Assembly (NCBI GenBank): GCA_021811225.1
Contig: JAJZPJ010000131.1
Span: 1-7,281, forward strand
Direction: 5' to 3'
DNA: 7,281 bases
From: Pseudomonadota bacterium
Lineage (GTDB): Bacteria > Pseudomonadota > Gammaproteobacteria > Burkholderiales > Rhodocyclaceae
Position 1 is the stretch's first letter, and each line of letters starts with the position of its first letter. The notes under the pieces were generated by a model. It made no database searches, was not told the DNA's origin, and worked only from the letters and a program-made list of their open reading frames with translations. Of the stretch, positions 1 to 5,869 are shown one piece after another. Position numbers and translations under genes: made by a program.

Positions 1-51
1 AAGGGCATCGCCCACCATCTGCCCCGGGAATATCGGGACCCGGATGAGTGA
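1..51 (+). CDS. napC: C-terminal end of a NapC/NirT-family tetrahaem c-type cytochrome (5' part outside window)
   Basis: Only the last 16 codons are present, reading KGIAHHLPREYRDPDE and ending at TGA 49-51. As I recall them, NapC, NirT and TorC-type membrane-anchored quinol dehydrogenases end with a fourth haem motif CxxCH followed directly by KGIAHxLP, and this tail fits that pattern from the first residue after the haem-ligating histidine. In that family the protein passes electrons from quinol to a periplasmic reductase such as nitrate reductase NapAB, using four covalently bound haems. The next genes downstream make the haem-attachment machinery, and a nap-ccm linkage is known in E. coli, so the context supports the call. 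NirT, NrfH-like or another member of the family cannot be separated on 16 residues, so the symbol is tentative. A terminator-like hairpin follows the stop. Confidence 0.66.
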   Translation, partial: KGIAHHLPREYRDPDE

Positions 52-78
52 GGTCGCCGTGACCGGGCTTTGCTGAAC

Positions 79-110
79 AGGACAATGAGCGCTTCGGCGC
101 CCGTTGTCCT
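79..110 (+). terminator. Terminator-like hairpin with UUCG tetraloop between napC-like gene and ccmA
   Basis: The arms 79-92 and 97-110 pair over nearly their whole length around the loop TTCG (93-96), closed by a C-G pair, which is the extra-stable C(UUCG)G form. The inner stem is GCGC/GCGC. One A-C mismatch (88/101) and one G-U pair (86/103) lie below it, and the outer stem is AGGACAA with TTGTCCT. It starts 27 bases after the stop of the upstream gene. The T run after the stem is very short (TT, then AATAG), so termination may be partial, or the hairpin may instead protect the 3' end of the upstream mRNA. Confidence 0.65.
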
Positions 111-152
111 TAATAGAAACAGGGTTTTATCCGCGCGAAATGCTCACGATTG

Positions 153-166
153 TTGACCTCGATTAA
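153..166 (+). promoter_or_regulatory. FNR/ANR/DNR-type binding site upstream of ccmA
   Basis: The sequence TTGACCTCGATTAA matches the FNR-family consensus TTGAT-N4-ATCAA at 8 of 10 defined positions, with the correct 4-base spacer. Its centre (159.5) lies about 41 bases before a plausible transcription start near 200-201, and 21 bases separate it from a -10-like hexamer. This is the geometry of class II FNR-activated promoters. The site would make ccm expression respond to low oxygen (FNR/ANR) or nitric oxide (DNR/NNR type). That fits the upstream NapC-like gene and the role of Ccm in anaerobic respiration. The regulator itself is not in the window. Confidence 0.5.
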
Positions 167-187
167 CCCGCGGTGCCGGCAATCGGG

Positions 188-193
188 CACAAT
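188..193 (+). promoter_or_regulatory. Candidate -10 element of the ccm promoter
   Basis: CACAAT matches TATAAT at 4 of 6 positions, including the conserved A2 and final T. No good -35 hexamer lies 16-18 bases upstream, as expected for an activator-dependent promoter in which the FNR-type box overlaps the -35 region. Transcription would start around 200-201, leaving a leader of about 27 bases before the ccmA ATG at 228. The call depends on the FNR-type box being real. Confidence 0.4.
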
Positions 194-227
194 TGCGCCC
201 ACTATCAGCAACGCGTCCATTCCTGAC

Positions 228-845
228 ATGCTCACCGCCATCGACCTCGCCTGCATACGTGGCGATCGCCGTCTGTTCGCCGGCCTAGGCTTCACCCTGG
301 GGCCGGGCGAACGCCTGCACGTCACCGGCGAGAACGGCTCGGGCAAAACCAGTCTGCTGCGCATGCTCTGCGGCCTGTCGCCGCCCGAGGAGGGCGAGGT
401 TCGCTGGACGGGAGTCGCTATCGCCAGTCTCGGCGACGAATACCGCCAGGCGGTGCTCTATCTGGGCCATCACAACGCGCTGAAGGAGGAGTTGACGGCG
501 CTGGAGAATCTGCTGACCACTTCGGCCCTGGCCGGTGTCGCGCTCGGCGATGCCGAGGGCTGCGAGGCGCTGCGCCGCGTCGGCTTGGCCGGGCGCGAAG
601 ATCTGCCGGTGCGCTTCCTCTCGCAGGGACAGAAACGCCGCGTCGCGCTCGCGCGACTGCTCTGGAGTCCGGCGCCATTGTGGGTGCTCGACGAGCCTTA
701 TGTCGCCCTGGACGCCGCTGCCGTGGGCTGGTTGGCCGAGATCATCGGTGCGCATATAGCCGGAGGCGGCATGGCGGTGCTGACCAGCCACCAGGAAGTG
801 GCGATCGAAGGCGGCGTCGCGCAGACCTTGAGGCTGGCCGCTTGA
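228..845 (+). CDS. ccmA: CcmA, haem-exporter ABC transporter ATP-binding protein (cytochrome c biogenesis)
   Basis: CcmA is the cytoplasmic ATPase of the CcmAB(CD) complex. ATP hydrolysis releases haem-loaded CcmE from CcmC/CcmD. The 205-residue protein matches the usual family length (about 205-215). Visible motifs are Walker A GENGSGKT (34-41), ABC signature LSQGQ (131-135), Walker B LWVLDEP (151-157) with the catalytic Glu at 156, and the switch histidine in TSHQ (His188). At the Q-loop position it reads GHHN (80-83), where E. coli CcmA has GHQP. The ATG at 228 is chosen because its MLTAIDLACIRGDRRLF aligns with the family N-terminus. An in-frame TTG at 150 would add 26 unrelated residues and would lie inside the promoter. 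No clear Shine-Dalgarno sequence precedes 228. The stop overlaps the proposed ccmB start by 4 bases. Confidence 0.96.
   Translation: MLTAIDLACIRGDRRLFAGLGFTLGPGERLHVTGENGSGKTSLLRMLCGLSPPEEGEVRWTGVAIASLGDEYRQAVLYLGHHNALKEELTALENLLTTSALAGVALGDAEGCEALRRVGLAGREDLPVRFLSQGQKRRVALARLLWSPAPLWVLDEPYVALDAAAVGWLAEIIGAHIAGGGMAVLTSHQEVAIEGGVAQTLRLAA
830..833 (+). promoter_or_regulatory. Ribosome binding site supporting a TTG start for ccmB
   Basis: GAGG lies 8 bases before TTG 842, and that TTG overlaps the ccmA stop as TTGA, a variant of the ATGA overlaps seen elsewhere in this operon. The alternative in-frame GTG at 884 has no comparable Shine-Dalgarno sequence. Confidence 0.5.
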
Positions 846-1543
846 ACCGCACCGGGTCGATACGGACGTTGGGTGCCTTCGGGGTGCTGGCAGCGGTGGT
901 GCGGCGCGACCTGCTGCTGGCGTTGCGGCGCAAGAGCGAAGTATTCACCACCCTGTTCTTTTTTGTCATCGTGGTCAGCCTGTTCCCCCTGGGCATCGGC
1001 CCGGAACTGGGCCTGTTGCGCAAGATTGCGCCCGGCGTGCTGTGGGTGGCGGCCCTGCTGGCGACGATGCTGTCGCTCAACCGCATGTTCGCCGCCGACT
1101 ACGCCGACGGCACGCTGGAGCAGATGGTCCTGTCGCCGACGCCGCTGGGTCTGATGGTCGCCGGCAAGATTCTCGCCCATTGGCTGGTGTCGGGACTGCC
1201 GCTGGTGCTGATCGCGCCCATCCTGGGCCTGCAATTCGATCTCGCCCCGCGGGCGCTGGTGGTGCTGGTGATCTCGCTGCTGCTCGGCACGCCGCTGCTC
1301 TCGATGATCGGAGCGATCGGCGCGGCCCTGACCCTGGGCGTGCGCGGCGGCGGCGTGCTGGTGTCGCTGCTGACTCTGCCGCTGTATATTCCGGCCTTGA
1401 TCTTCGGTGCCGGGGCCGTCGAGGCGGATATCTCCGGCTTGGGCGCCGGCGGGCATTTATCCTTGCTGGCGGCGTTGTTCGCATTGGCCGTTTTTTTTGC
1501 GCCGTGGGCGACCACGGCGGCTTTGAAAATCGCACTGGAATAG
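842..1543 (+). CDS. ccmB: CcmB, haem-exporter ABC transporter permease (cytochrome c biogenesis)
   Basis: CcmB is the inner-membrane partner of CcmA. From TTG 842 it is 233 residues with about six hydrophobic segments, roughly 36-56, 63-79, 105-128, 137-163, 170-193 and 205-228. Family signatures include LFPLGIGPE (47-55), the segment from IAPGVLWVAALL (62-73), DGTLEQM (89-95), AHWLVSGLPL (112-121) and RGGGVLVSLLTLPL (168-181). The start is uncertain. TTG 842 has a good ribosome binding site and couples to the ccmA stop, but GTG 884 would give 219 residues and fit the E. coli length and N-terminus (220 residues) more closely; TTG 869 is also possible. No ATG is available upstream of the conserved part. 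ccmC begins 3 bases after the stop. Confidence 0.95.
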   Translation: MNRTGSIRTLGAFGVLAAVVRRDLLLALRRKSEVFTTLFFFVIVVSLFPLGIGPELGLLRKIAPGVLWVAALLATMLSLNRMFAADYADGTLEQMVLSPTPLGLMVAGKILAHWLVSGLPLVLIAPILGLQFDLAPRALVVLVISLLLGTPLLSMIGAIGAALTLGVRGGGVLVSLLTLPLYIPALIFGAGAVEADISGLGAGGHLSLLAALFALAVFFAPWATTAALKIALE

Positions 1544-1546
1544 AAG

Positions 1547-2293
1547 ATGAACCCTAAATTGATTACCTGGAAGTACGCATCTCCTCCTTACTTCTATCCG
1601 CTGGCGGGAAAAATGATTCCCTGGTTTGCGCTTCTCGCGGTCCTGCTCGGCATCGCAGGCCTCTGGGTGAGTTTCTTCGTTGCCCCCACCGATGCCCAGC
1701 AGGGCGAGGGTTACCGCATCATCTTCGTCCATGTCGGGGCCTCGTGGATGTCGATGTTCCTGTATCTGGTCATGGCCTTCTGGGCTGGAATCGGGCTGTC
1801 CTTCAACACCAAACTGTCCTCGATGATGGCCAGCGCGGTGGCGCCCACCGGCGCGATGTTCGCCTTCCTCTCGCTATGGACAGGGGCGCTCTGGGGTAAA
1901 CCGATGTGGGGTACTTGGTGGGTGTGGGATGCGCGTCTGACTTCCGAGTTGATCCTGCTCTTTCTCTACCTGGGGTTCATCGCCCTGCAGGCGGCGATCG
2001 ACGAACCGCGACGCGCCGACAAGGCCGGTGCGATCATCGCCCTGGTCGGCGTGGTGAACGTGCCGATCATTTATTTCTCGGTAAAATGGTGGAACACCTT
2101 GCACCAGGGGGCCTCGGTGTCGCTGACCCAGGCGCCTTCGATGGCTAAAACCATGTTGCTGGGCATGCTTTTGATGGCCCTCTCCTTTTGGATGTATTCA
2201 ATCGCGATGGTTCTGACCCGCGTCCGCGCCATCATGCTCGAACGCGAGCGCCACTCTGACTGGGTGGCAAACCTGAAGGAAGTACGGTCATGA
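1547..2293 (+). CDS. ccmC: CcmC, haem transfer and delivery protein with WWD domain
   Basis: CcmC is an inner-membrane haem-handling protein that presents haem at the periplasmic face and promotes its covalent attachment to CcmE. The 248-residue product has six predicted membrane helices, roughly 24-45, 58-83, 97-116, 132-151, 160-178 and 202-224. The tryptophan-rich WWD motif WGTWWVWDARLTSELI spans 121-136. The two conserved external histidines that ligate haem in this family are His62 (in VHVG) and His186 (in LHQG), corresponding to H60 and H184 of E. coli. The ATG at 1547 follows GGA about 6 bases upstream. The gene ends in a 4-base ATGA overlap with ccmD, so translation of the two is probably coupled. 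All key residues are intact. Confidence 0.98.
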   Translation: MNPKLITWKYASPPYFYPLAGKMIPWFALLAVLLGIAGLWVSFFVAPTDAQQGEGYRIIFVHVGASWMSMFLYLVMAFWAGIGLSFNTKLSSMMASAVAPTGAMFAFLSLWTGALWGKPMWGTWWVWDARLTSELILLFLYLGFIALQAAIDEPRRADKAGAIIALVGVVNVPIIYFSVKWWNTLHQGASVSLTQAPSMAKTMLLGMLLMALSFWMYSIAMVLTRVRAIMLERERHSDWVANLKEVRS

Positions 2294-2469
2294 ACTGGCA
2301 CAGTCCCGCGGAATTTTTCGCCATGGGCGGCTACGCTTTCTACGTCTGGGGCAGCTTCGGGGTCACGGCGTTGGCGCTGTTGATTGAACCTCTGCTGCTC
2401 AAGAAGCGTCGAAGCGAAGTCTTGAAGAGCCTGAAACGCGAATTGTCCGCCAAGGAACGATCACAATGA
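2290..2469 (+). CDS. ccmD: CcmD, small single-pass membrane protein of the CcmC-CcmE haem transfer complex
   Basis: This 59-residue ORF fills the gap between ccmC and ccmE exactly, overlapping each by 4 bases (ATGA at 2290-2293 and 2466-2469). It begins MNWHSPAEFFAMGGYAFYVW. The pattern of a short aromatic N-terminus with F-x-MGGYAFYVW, one membrane helix (about 15-37) and a basic, charged C-terminal tail (KKRRSEVLKSLKRE, 38-51) is typical of CcmD. CcmD stabilises CcmC with holo-CcmE and is needed for CcmAB-driven release of holo-CcmE. AAGGA lies 9 bases before the ATG. CcmD sequences diverge widely, so position, size and topology carry most of the identification. Confidence 0.95.
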   Translation: MNWHSPAEFFAMGGYAFYVWGSFGVTALALLIEPLLLKKRRSEVLKSLKRELSAKERSQ

Positions 2470-2906
2470 AACCTCGCCACAAGCGCATCGCCCTCATCGT
2501 CGGAGGCCTGGCTTCGCTCAGCGTTGCCACCTACTTCGTGCTCCACGCCCTGAATAGCAATATCGCCCTGTTCTACACGCCGACCCAGGTGGTGGCGGGG
2601 GATGTCCCGAAGGGGCGGGTCTTCCGCATCGGCGGATTGGTGGAGAAGGGCAGCCTGAAACGCAACGCCATGACCGTGCACTTCGTCGTCACCGATACGG
2701 CGAAAGAGGTCGAGGTCGCCTACACCGGCATCCTCCCGGATCTGTTCGCGGAAGGCCGGGGCGTGGTGGCGCAAGGCAAGCTCGCCCCGAATGGAGAGTT
2801 CATCGCCAGCGAGGTGCTGGCCAAGCACGACGCGAATTACATGCCCCCGGAAGCCAAGAGCGCCATCGACCAGGCGCAAGAGGCGGCCAAAACCCTAAAG
2901 CAGTGA
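2466..2906 (+). CDS. ccmE: CcmE, periplasmic haem chaperone
   Basis: CcmE binds haem covalently in the periplasm and delivers it to CcmF/CcmH. The 146-residue protein has a short basic N-terminus, one membrane anchor (about 8-28), and an OB-fold beta-barrel domain (about 32-118) containing FRIGGLVEKGSL (53-64). The flexible C-terminal tail carries the haem site KHDANYMPPE (120-129). His121 is the covalent haem-binding residue and Tyr125 the axial ligand, equivalent to H130 and Y134 of E. coli. The motif is usually HDENY; here the Glu is Ala (residue 123). The ATG at 2466 has AAGGA 9 bases upstream inside ccmD. The histidine, rather than cysteine, places it in the usual bacterial CcmE class. 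The gap to ccmF is 7 bases. Confidence 0.98.
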   Translation: MKPRHKRIALIVGGLASLSVATYFVLHALNSNIALFYTPTQVVAGDVPKGRVFRIGGLVEKGSLKRNAMTVHFVVTDTAKEVEVAYTGILPDLFAEGRGVVAQGKLAPNGEFIASEVLAKHDANYMPPEAKSAIDQAQEAAKTLKQ

Positions 2907-2913
2907 TAAAACC

Positions 2914-4878
2914 ATGATCCCAGAACTCGGCCTTTTCGCTCTCATCCTCGCCTTACTGGTTTCCGCTGTCCAGGGCGTCGTGCCTCTGATCGGGGCACAG
3001 CGCAACAATGCAGCCTGGATGGCGCTCGGTCGATCGTGCGCGCAGACCCAGTGGCTGCTGATCGTCGTCGCCTTCGCCAGCCTTACCTATTCCTTCATCG
3101 TCAAGGATTTCTCGGTGCTCTATGTCGCCGAGAATTCCAATTCGCAGTTGCCTACGGTGTATCGCATCGCTGCGGTGTGGGGCGGGCACGAGGGCTCGCT
3201 GCTGCTGTGGATGCTGATGCTCACCTCCTGGATGCTGGCGGTGTCGCTGCTCTCGCGCGCCCTGCCGGAAGCCATGGTGGCGCGCGTCTTGGGCGTGCTG
3301 GGACTGGTCTCGTTCGGCTTCCTGCTGTTCATCCTGCTCACCTCCAGTCCCTTCATCCGCCTCCTACCGGCCGCCGCCGATGGCCGGGACTTGAACCCGC
3401 TGCTGCAGGACCCGGGACTGGTGATTCATCCGCCGATGCTCTACATGGGCTACGTCGGTTTCTCGGTGGCCTTCGCCTTCGCCATCGCGGCCCTGCTCTC
3501 GGGCAACCTGGATGCCGCCTGGGCGCGCTGGTCGCGGCCCTGGACCACGGCGGCCTGGATCTTCCTGACCCTGGGCGTGACCCTGGGCAGCGGCTGGGCC
3601 TATTACACGCTGGGCTGGGGCGGCTGGTGGTTCTGGGACCCGGTCGAGAACGCCTCCTTCATGCCCTGGCTGGTCGGCACCGCGCTGATGCACTCGCTGG
3701 CGGTGACCGAGAAGCGCGGCGCCTTCAAAAACTGGACGGTGCTGCTGGCCATCGGCGCATTCTCGCTCAGCCTGCTCGGCACCTTCCTGGTCCGCTCCGG
3801 CGTGTTGAGCTCGGTGCATGCCTTTGCCACCGACCCGAGCCGCGGCGTATTCATTCTGATCTTCCTCTCGATCGTGATCGGCAGCTCGCTGACGCTGTAC
3901 GCCTGGCGCGCGCCGACGGTCGGCCTGGGCGGCCGCTTCGCGCTGATGTCGCGCGAGACGCTGTTGCTCCTGAACAACGTACTGCTGGTGGTGGCTGCCG
4001 GTGCGGTGCTGCTCGGCACGCTGTATCCGCTGATCATCGATGCGCTCGGCCTGGGCAAGATTTCGGTCGGTCCGCCTTACTTCGAGTCGGTGTTCGTGCC
4101 GCTGATCGTGCCGATGCTGTTCCTCATCGGCCTGGGCCCGATGGCGCGCTGGAAGGCCGCCAGCGCCGGCAATCTGGCGCGCCGGCTGTGGCTGGCCCTG
4201 ACGCTGGCGATCATCGCCGGCATCGTCCTGCCCTTCGGACTCGGTAGCTGGACCCCGCTGGTCGGACTGGGCGTGCTGCTCGCCGTCTGGATCGCCGCCG
4301 CCACCGCGACCGATATCAGGACGCGCCTGAAGAGCGGCGCCCGGCCGCCGCTCGCCTTCTGGGGCATGCACCTGGCGCATATCGGCGTCGCCGTTTTCGT
4401 CATCGGCGTGACCCTGGTCAAGGGCTATCAGACCGAACGGGATGTGCGCATGGCGCCGGGCGACACGGTCCAGGTGGGCGGCTACACGCTCCGCCTGCTC
4501 GGCATACAGGACGCGCTGGGACCGAACTACAAAGCCAAGGTCGGGGAACTGCAGCTTTCCAAGAATGGCCGGGTGCTGCGTATGTTGAGGCCGGAGAAGC
4601 GCGACTACTATTCCACGGCGATGCCGATGACCGATGCCGCCATTGATACCGGCTTCACCCGCGACATCTACGTATCGCTCGGCGAATCGATCGGCGGCGG
4701 CGCCTGGGCCGTGCGCGTCCACTACAAGCCCTTCGTCGACTGGATCTGGGGCGGCTGTCTGCTGATGGCGCTGGGGGGCATCGTCGCCGTCAGCGATCGG
4801 CGCTATCGGCTGAAATCGCGGCCGGCCGCGGTCGCTGCGACCCTGAATATAGGCAAGCCGTCGGGAGCCAGGACATGA
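2914..4878 (+). CDS. ccmF: CcmF, cytochrome c haem lyase core subunit
   Basis: CcmF is the large membrane subunit of the haem ligation complex (with CcmH and CcmI). It is thought to reduce the haem of holo-CcmE and attach it to the CXXCH cysteines. At 654 residues it has normal family length. Motifs include AAVWGGHEGSLLLW (86-99), the WWD motif WGGWWFWDPVENASFMPW (235-252) and a second conserved stretch IHPPMLYMGYVG (171-182). Conserved histidines are His172 and His302 near the WWD domain, and His260 and His489 as counterparts of the residues binding the permanent b-haem in E. coli (H173, H303, H261, H491). About 14-15 membrane segments surround a large periplasmic C-terminal domain (about 505-605). 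The ATG at 2914 fits the family N-terminus, but no clear Shine-Dalgarno sequence precedes it. It ends in an ATGA overlap with ccmG. Confidence 0.98.
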   Translation: MIPELGLFALILALLVSAVQGVVPLIGAQRNNAAWMALGRSCAQTQWLLIVVAFASLTYSFIVKDFSVLYVAENSNSQLPTVYRIAAVWGGHEGSLLLWMLMLTSWMLAVSLLSRALPEAMVARVLGVLGLVSFGFLLFILLTSSPFIRLLPAAADGRDLNPLLQDPGLVIHPPMLYMGYVGFSVAFAFAIAALLSGNLDAAWARWSRPWTTAAWIFLTLGVTLGSGWAYYTLGWGGWWFWDPVENASFMPWLVGTALMHSLAVTEKRGAFKNWTVLLAIGAFSLSLLGTFLVRSGVLSSVHAFATDPSRGVFILIFLSIVIGSSLTLYAWRAPTVGLGGRFALMSRETLLLLNNVLLVVAAGAVLLGTLYPLIIDALGLGKISVGPPYFESVFVPLIVPMLFLIGLGPMARWKAASAGNLARRLWLALTLAIIAGIVLPFGLGSWTPLVGLGVLLAVWIAAATATDIRTRLKSGARPPLAFWGMHLAHIGVAVFVIGVTLVKGYQTERDVRMAPGDTVQVGGYTLRLLGIQDALGPNYKAKVGELQLSKNGRVLRMLRPEKRDYYSTAMPMTDAAIDTGFTRDIYVSLGESIGGGAWAVRVHYKPFVDWIWGGCLLMALGGIVAVSDRRYRLKSRPAAVAATLNIGKPSGART

Positions 4879-5405
4879 GACGCTTTCTGATTCCGCTGGG
4901 ATTGTTCGTGGTGCTGGTGGGTTTTCTCGCCTGGGGCTTGAAGCCGGGTTACGACCCGCACGAGGTGCCCTCGCCGCTGATAAACAAGGCTGCGCCGAAC
5001 TTCGATTTGACACAGCTCGCCGATCCGCAATTGAAGTTCTCGCCGCGAGAGATGCTTGGGCGGGTCTGGCTGCTCAACGTCTGGGCTTCCTGGTGCGTCT
5101 CCTGTCGCGAGGAGGCGCCGGTGCTAATGCGCTTCGCCCAGACCGGCGTGGTGCCGATCTACGGCCTGAACTACAAGGACAAGCGCGACGATGCGCAAGC
5201 TTGGCTCGCCCGGTTCGGCAACCCCTACGTCCTGAATGCGTTCGACAGCGACGGCAGCGTCGGCATCAATTACGGCGTGTATGGCGTGCCGGAGACCTAT
5301 GTCATCGACAAAGCCGGCATCATCCGCTACAAGCAGATCGGTCCGGTGACCGACGCCGTGATCAAGGACAAGCTCCTGCCACTGCTGAAGGAATTGAATC
5401 GATGA
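4875..5405 (+). CDS. ccmG: CcmG (DsbE), membrane-anchored periplasmic thiol-disulfide oxidoreductase
   Basis: CcmG is a thioredoxin-fold reductant, fed electrons by CcdA or DsbD, that keeps apocytochrome or CcmH cysteines reduced before haem ligation. The 176-residue protein has an N-terminal signal anchor (about 4-22), then a thioredoxin domain with active site WCVSC (Cys74 and Cys77; E. coli has WCPTC). The cis-proline lies in GVYGVPETYVID (134-145, Pro139), the loop typical of the CcmG/DsbE group. NYKDKRDDAQAWL (99-111) is also characteristic. The ATG at 4875 overlaps the ccmF stop, with GGGAG 7 bases upstream; the stop overlaps the ccmH start by 4 bases (5402-5405). No ccdA or dsbD partner is present in the window. 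Confidence 0.97.
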   Translation: MRRFLIPLGLFVVLVGFLAWGLKPGYDPHEVPSPLINKAAPNFDLTQLADPQLKFSPREMLGRVWLLNVWASWCVSCREEAPVLMRFAQTGVVPIYGLNYKDKRDDAQAWLARFGNPYVLNAFDSDGSVGINYGVYGVPETYVIDKAGIIRYKQIGPVTDAVIKDKLLPLLKELNR

Positions 5406-5869
5406 AAATCTTGATGGTGTTCGCGCTGGCACTATTCGTCAGCGGCACGCTGTTCGCCCGGGAGGCGGCGCCTCTGGCCTCCGACGTCGCGGTGGAAAAG
5501 CGCATGGTGGCGATCACCTCGGTGATGCGTTGCCTGGTCTGCCAGAACGAATCGCTGGCAGCTTCCCAGGCGGACTTGGCGGTGGATCTGCGCCGAGAAA
5601 TCCGCGGAATGATCAAGGCGGGCAAGACCGACAAAGAGATCAGGGATTTCATGGTCAATCGCTACGGCGATTTCGTTCTCTACCGCCCGCCGATGATGGC
5701 GAGCACCTATCTGCTCTGGTTCGGACCGTTCCTGCTGCTGGCCTTCGGCATCGCCGGGCTGGTGTTCTATCTGCGTCGGCGCGGTACCCGGATCGAGGAA
5801 AAAGACCTCTCCGCCGCGGATAAAGAGCGCGCTGAAGATCTACTCAAACAACAAGAGGCTGGTCGATGA
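5402..5869 (+). CDS. ccmH: CcmH, apocytochrome thiol reductase / haem lyase subunit
   Basis: CcmH (CcmH/CycL/Ccl2 family) works with CcmG in reducing apocytochrome c cysteines and belongs to the haem lyase complex with CcmF. The 155-residue protein has a cleavable signal peptide (probable cut after FA, residue 19), a short periplasmic helical domain with the redox motif RCLVCQNESLAASQA (43-57; Cys44 and Cys47), and one C-terminal membrane helix (about 103-125) with a charged cytoplasmic tail. It lacks the TPR extension fused to E. coli CcmH; that function is supplied by the separate ccmI gene next door, as in Pseudomonas and Rhodobacter. The ATG at 5402 is chosen because it gives a proper signal peptide, follows AAGGA by 9 bases and overlaps the ccmG stop. 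The frame is open further upstream (from 5093), but only as a shadow of ccmG. Confidence 0.97.
   Translation: MKILMVFALALFVSGTLFAREAAPLASDVAVEKRMVAITSVMRCLVCQNESLAASQADLAVDLRREIRGMIKAGKTDKEIRDFMVNRYGDFVLYRPPMMASTYLLWFGPFLLLAFGIAGLVFYLRRRGTRIEEKDLSAADKERAEDLLKQQEAGR

Noticed and set aside
173..190. Small inverted repeat GTGCC/GGCAC before ccmA
   Set aside because: Only 5 base pairs around an 8-base loop, overlapping the candidate -10 element and upstream of the likely transcription start. Too weak to call an operator or leader structure.
150..227. In-frame N-terminal extension of CcmA from TTG 150 (26 extra residues)
   Set aside because: The extension is not part of the CcmA family pattern, and it would begin just before the FNR-type box and run through the candidate promoter. 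ATG 228 matches the family N-terminus.
698..1456. 252-residue open frame on the - strand over ccmA/ccmB
   Set aside because: Gln/Arg/His-rich shadow without motifs; the sense strand carries clear CcmA and CcmB signatures.
3036..4247. 403-residue open frame on the + strand inside ccmF
   Set aside because: It is a +1-type shadow of ccmF, rich in Arg, Ala and Gly, with no ribosome binding site or domain.
3364..5013. 549-residue open frame on the - strand over ccmF
   Set aside because: It is Arg/Gln/Ala/His-rich with no recognisable domain and lies wholly antisense to ccmF and ccmG, whose conserved motifs fix the coding strand. Long antisense frames are expected in GC-rich genes.
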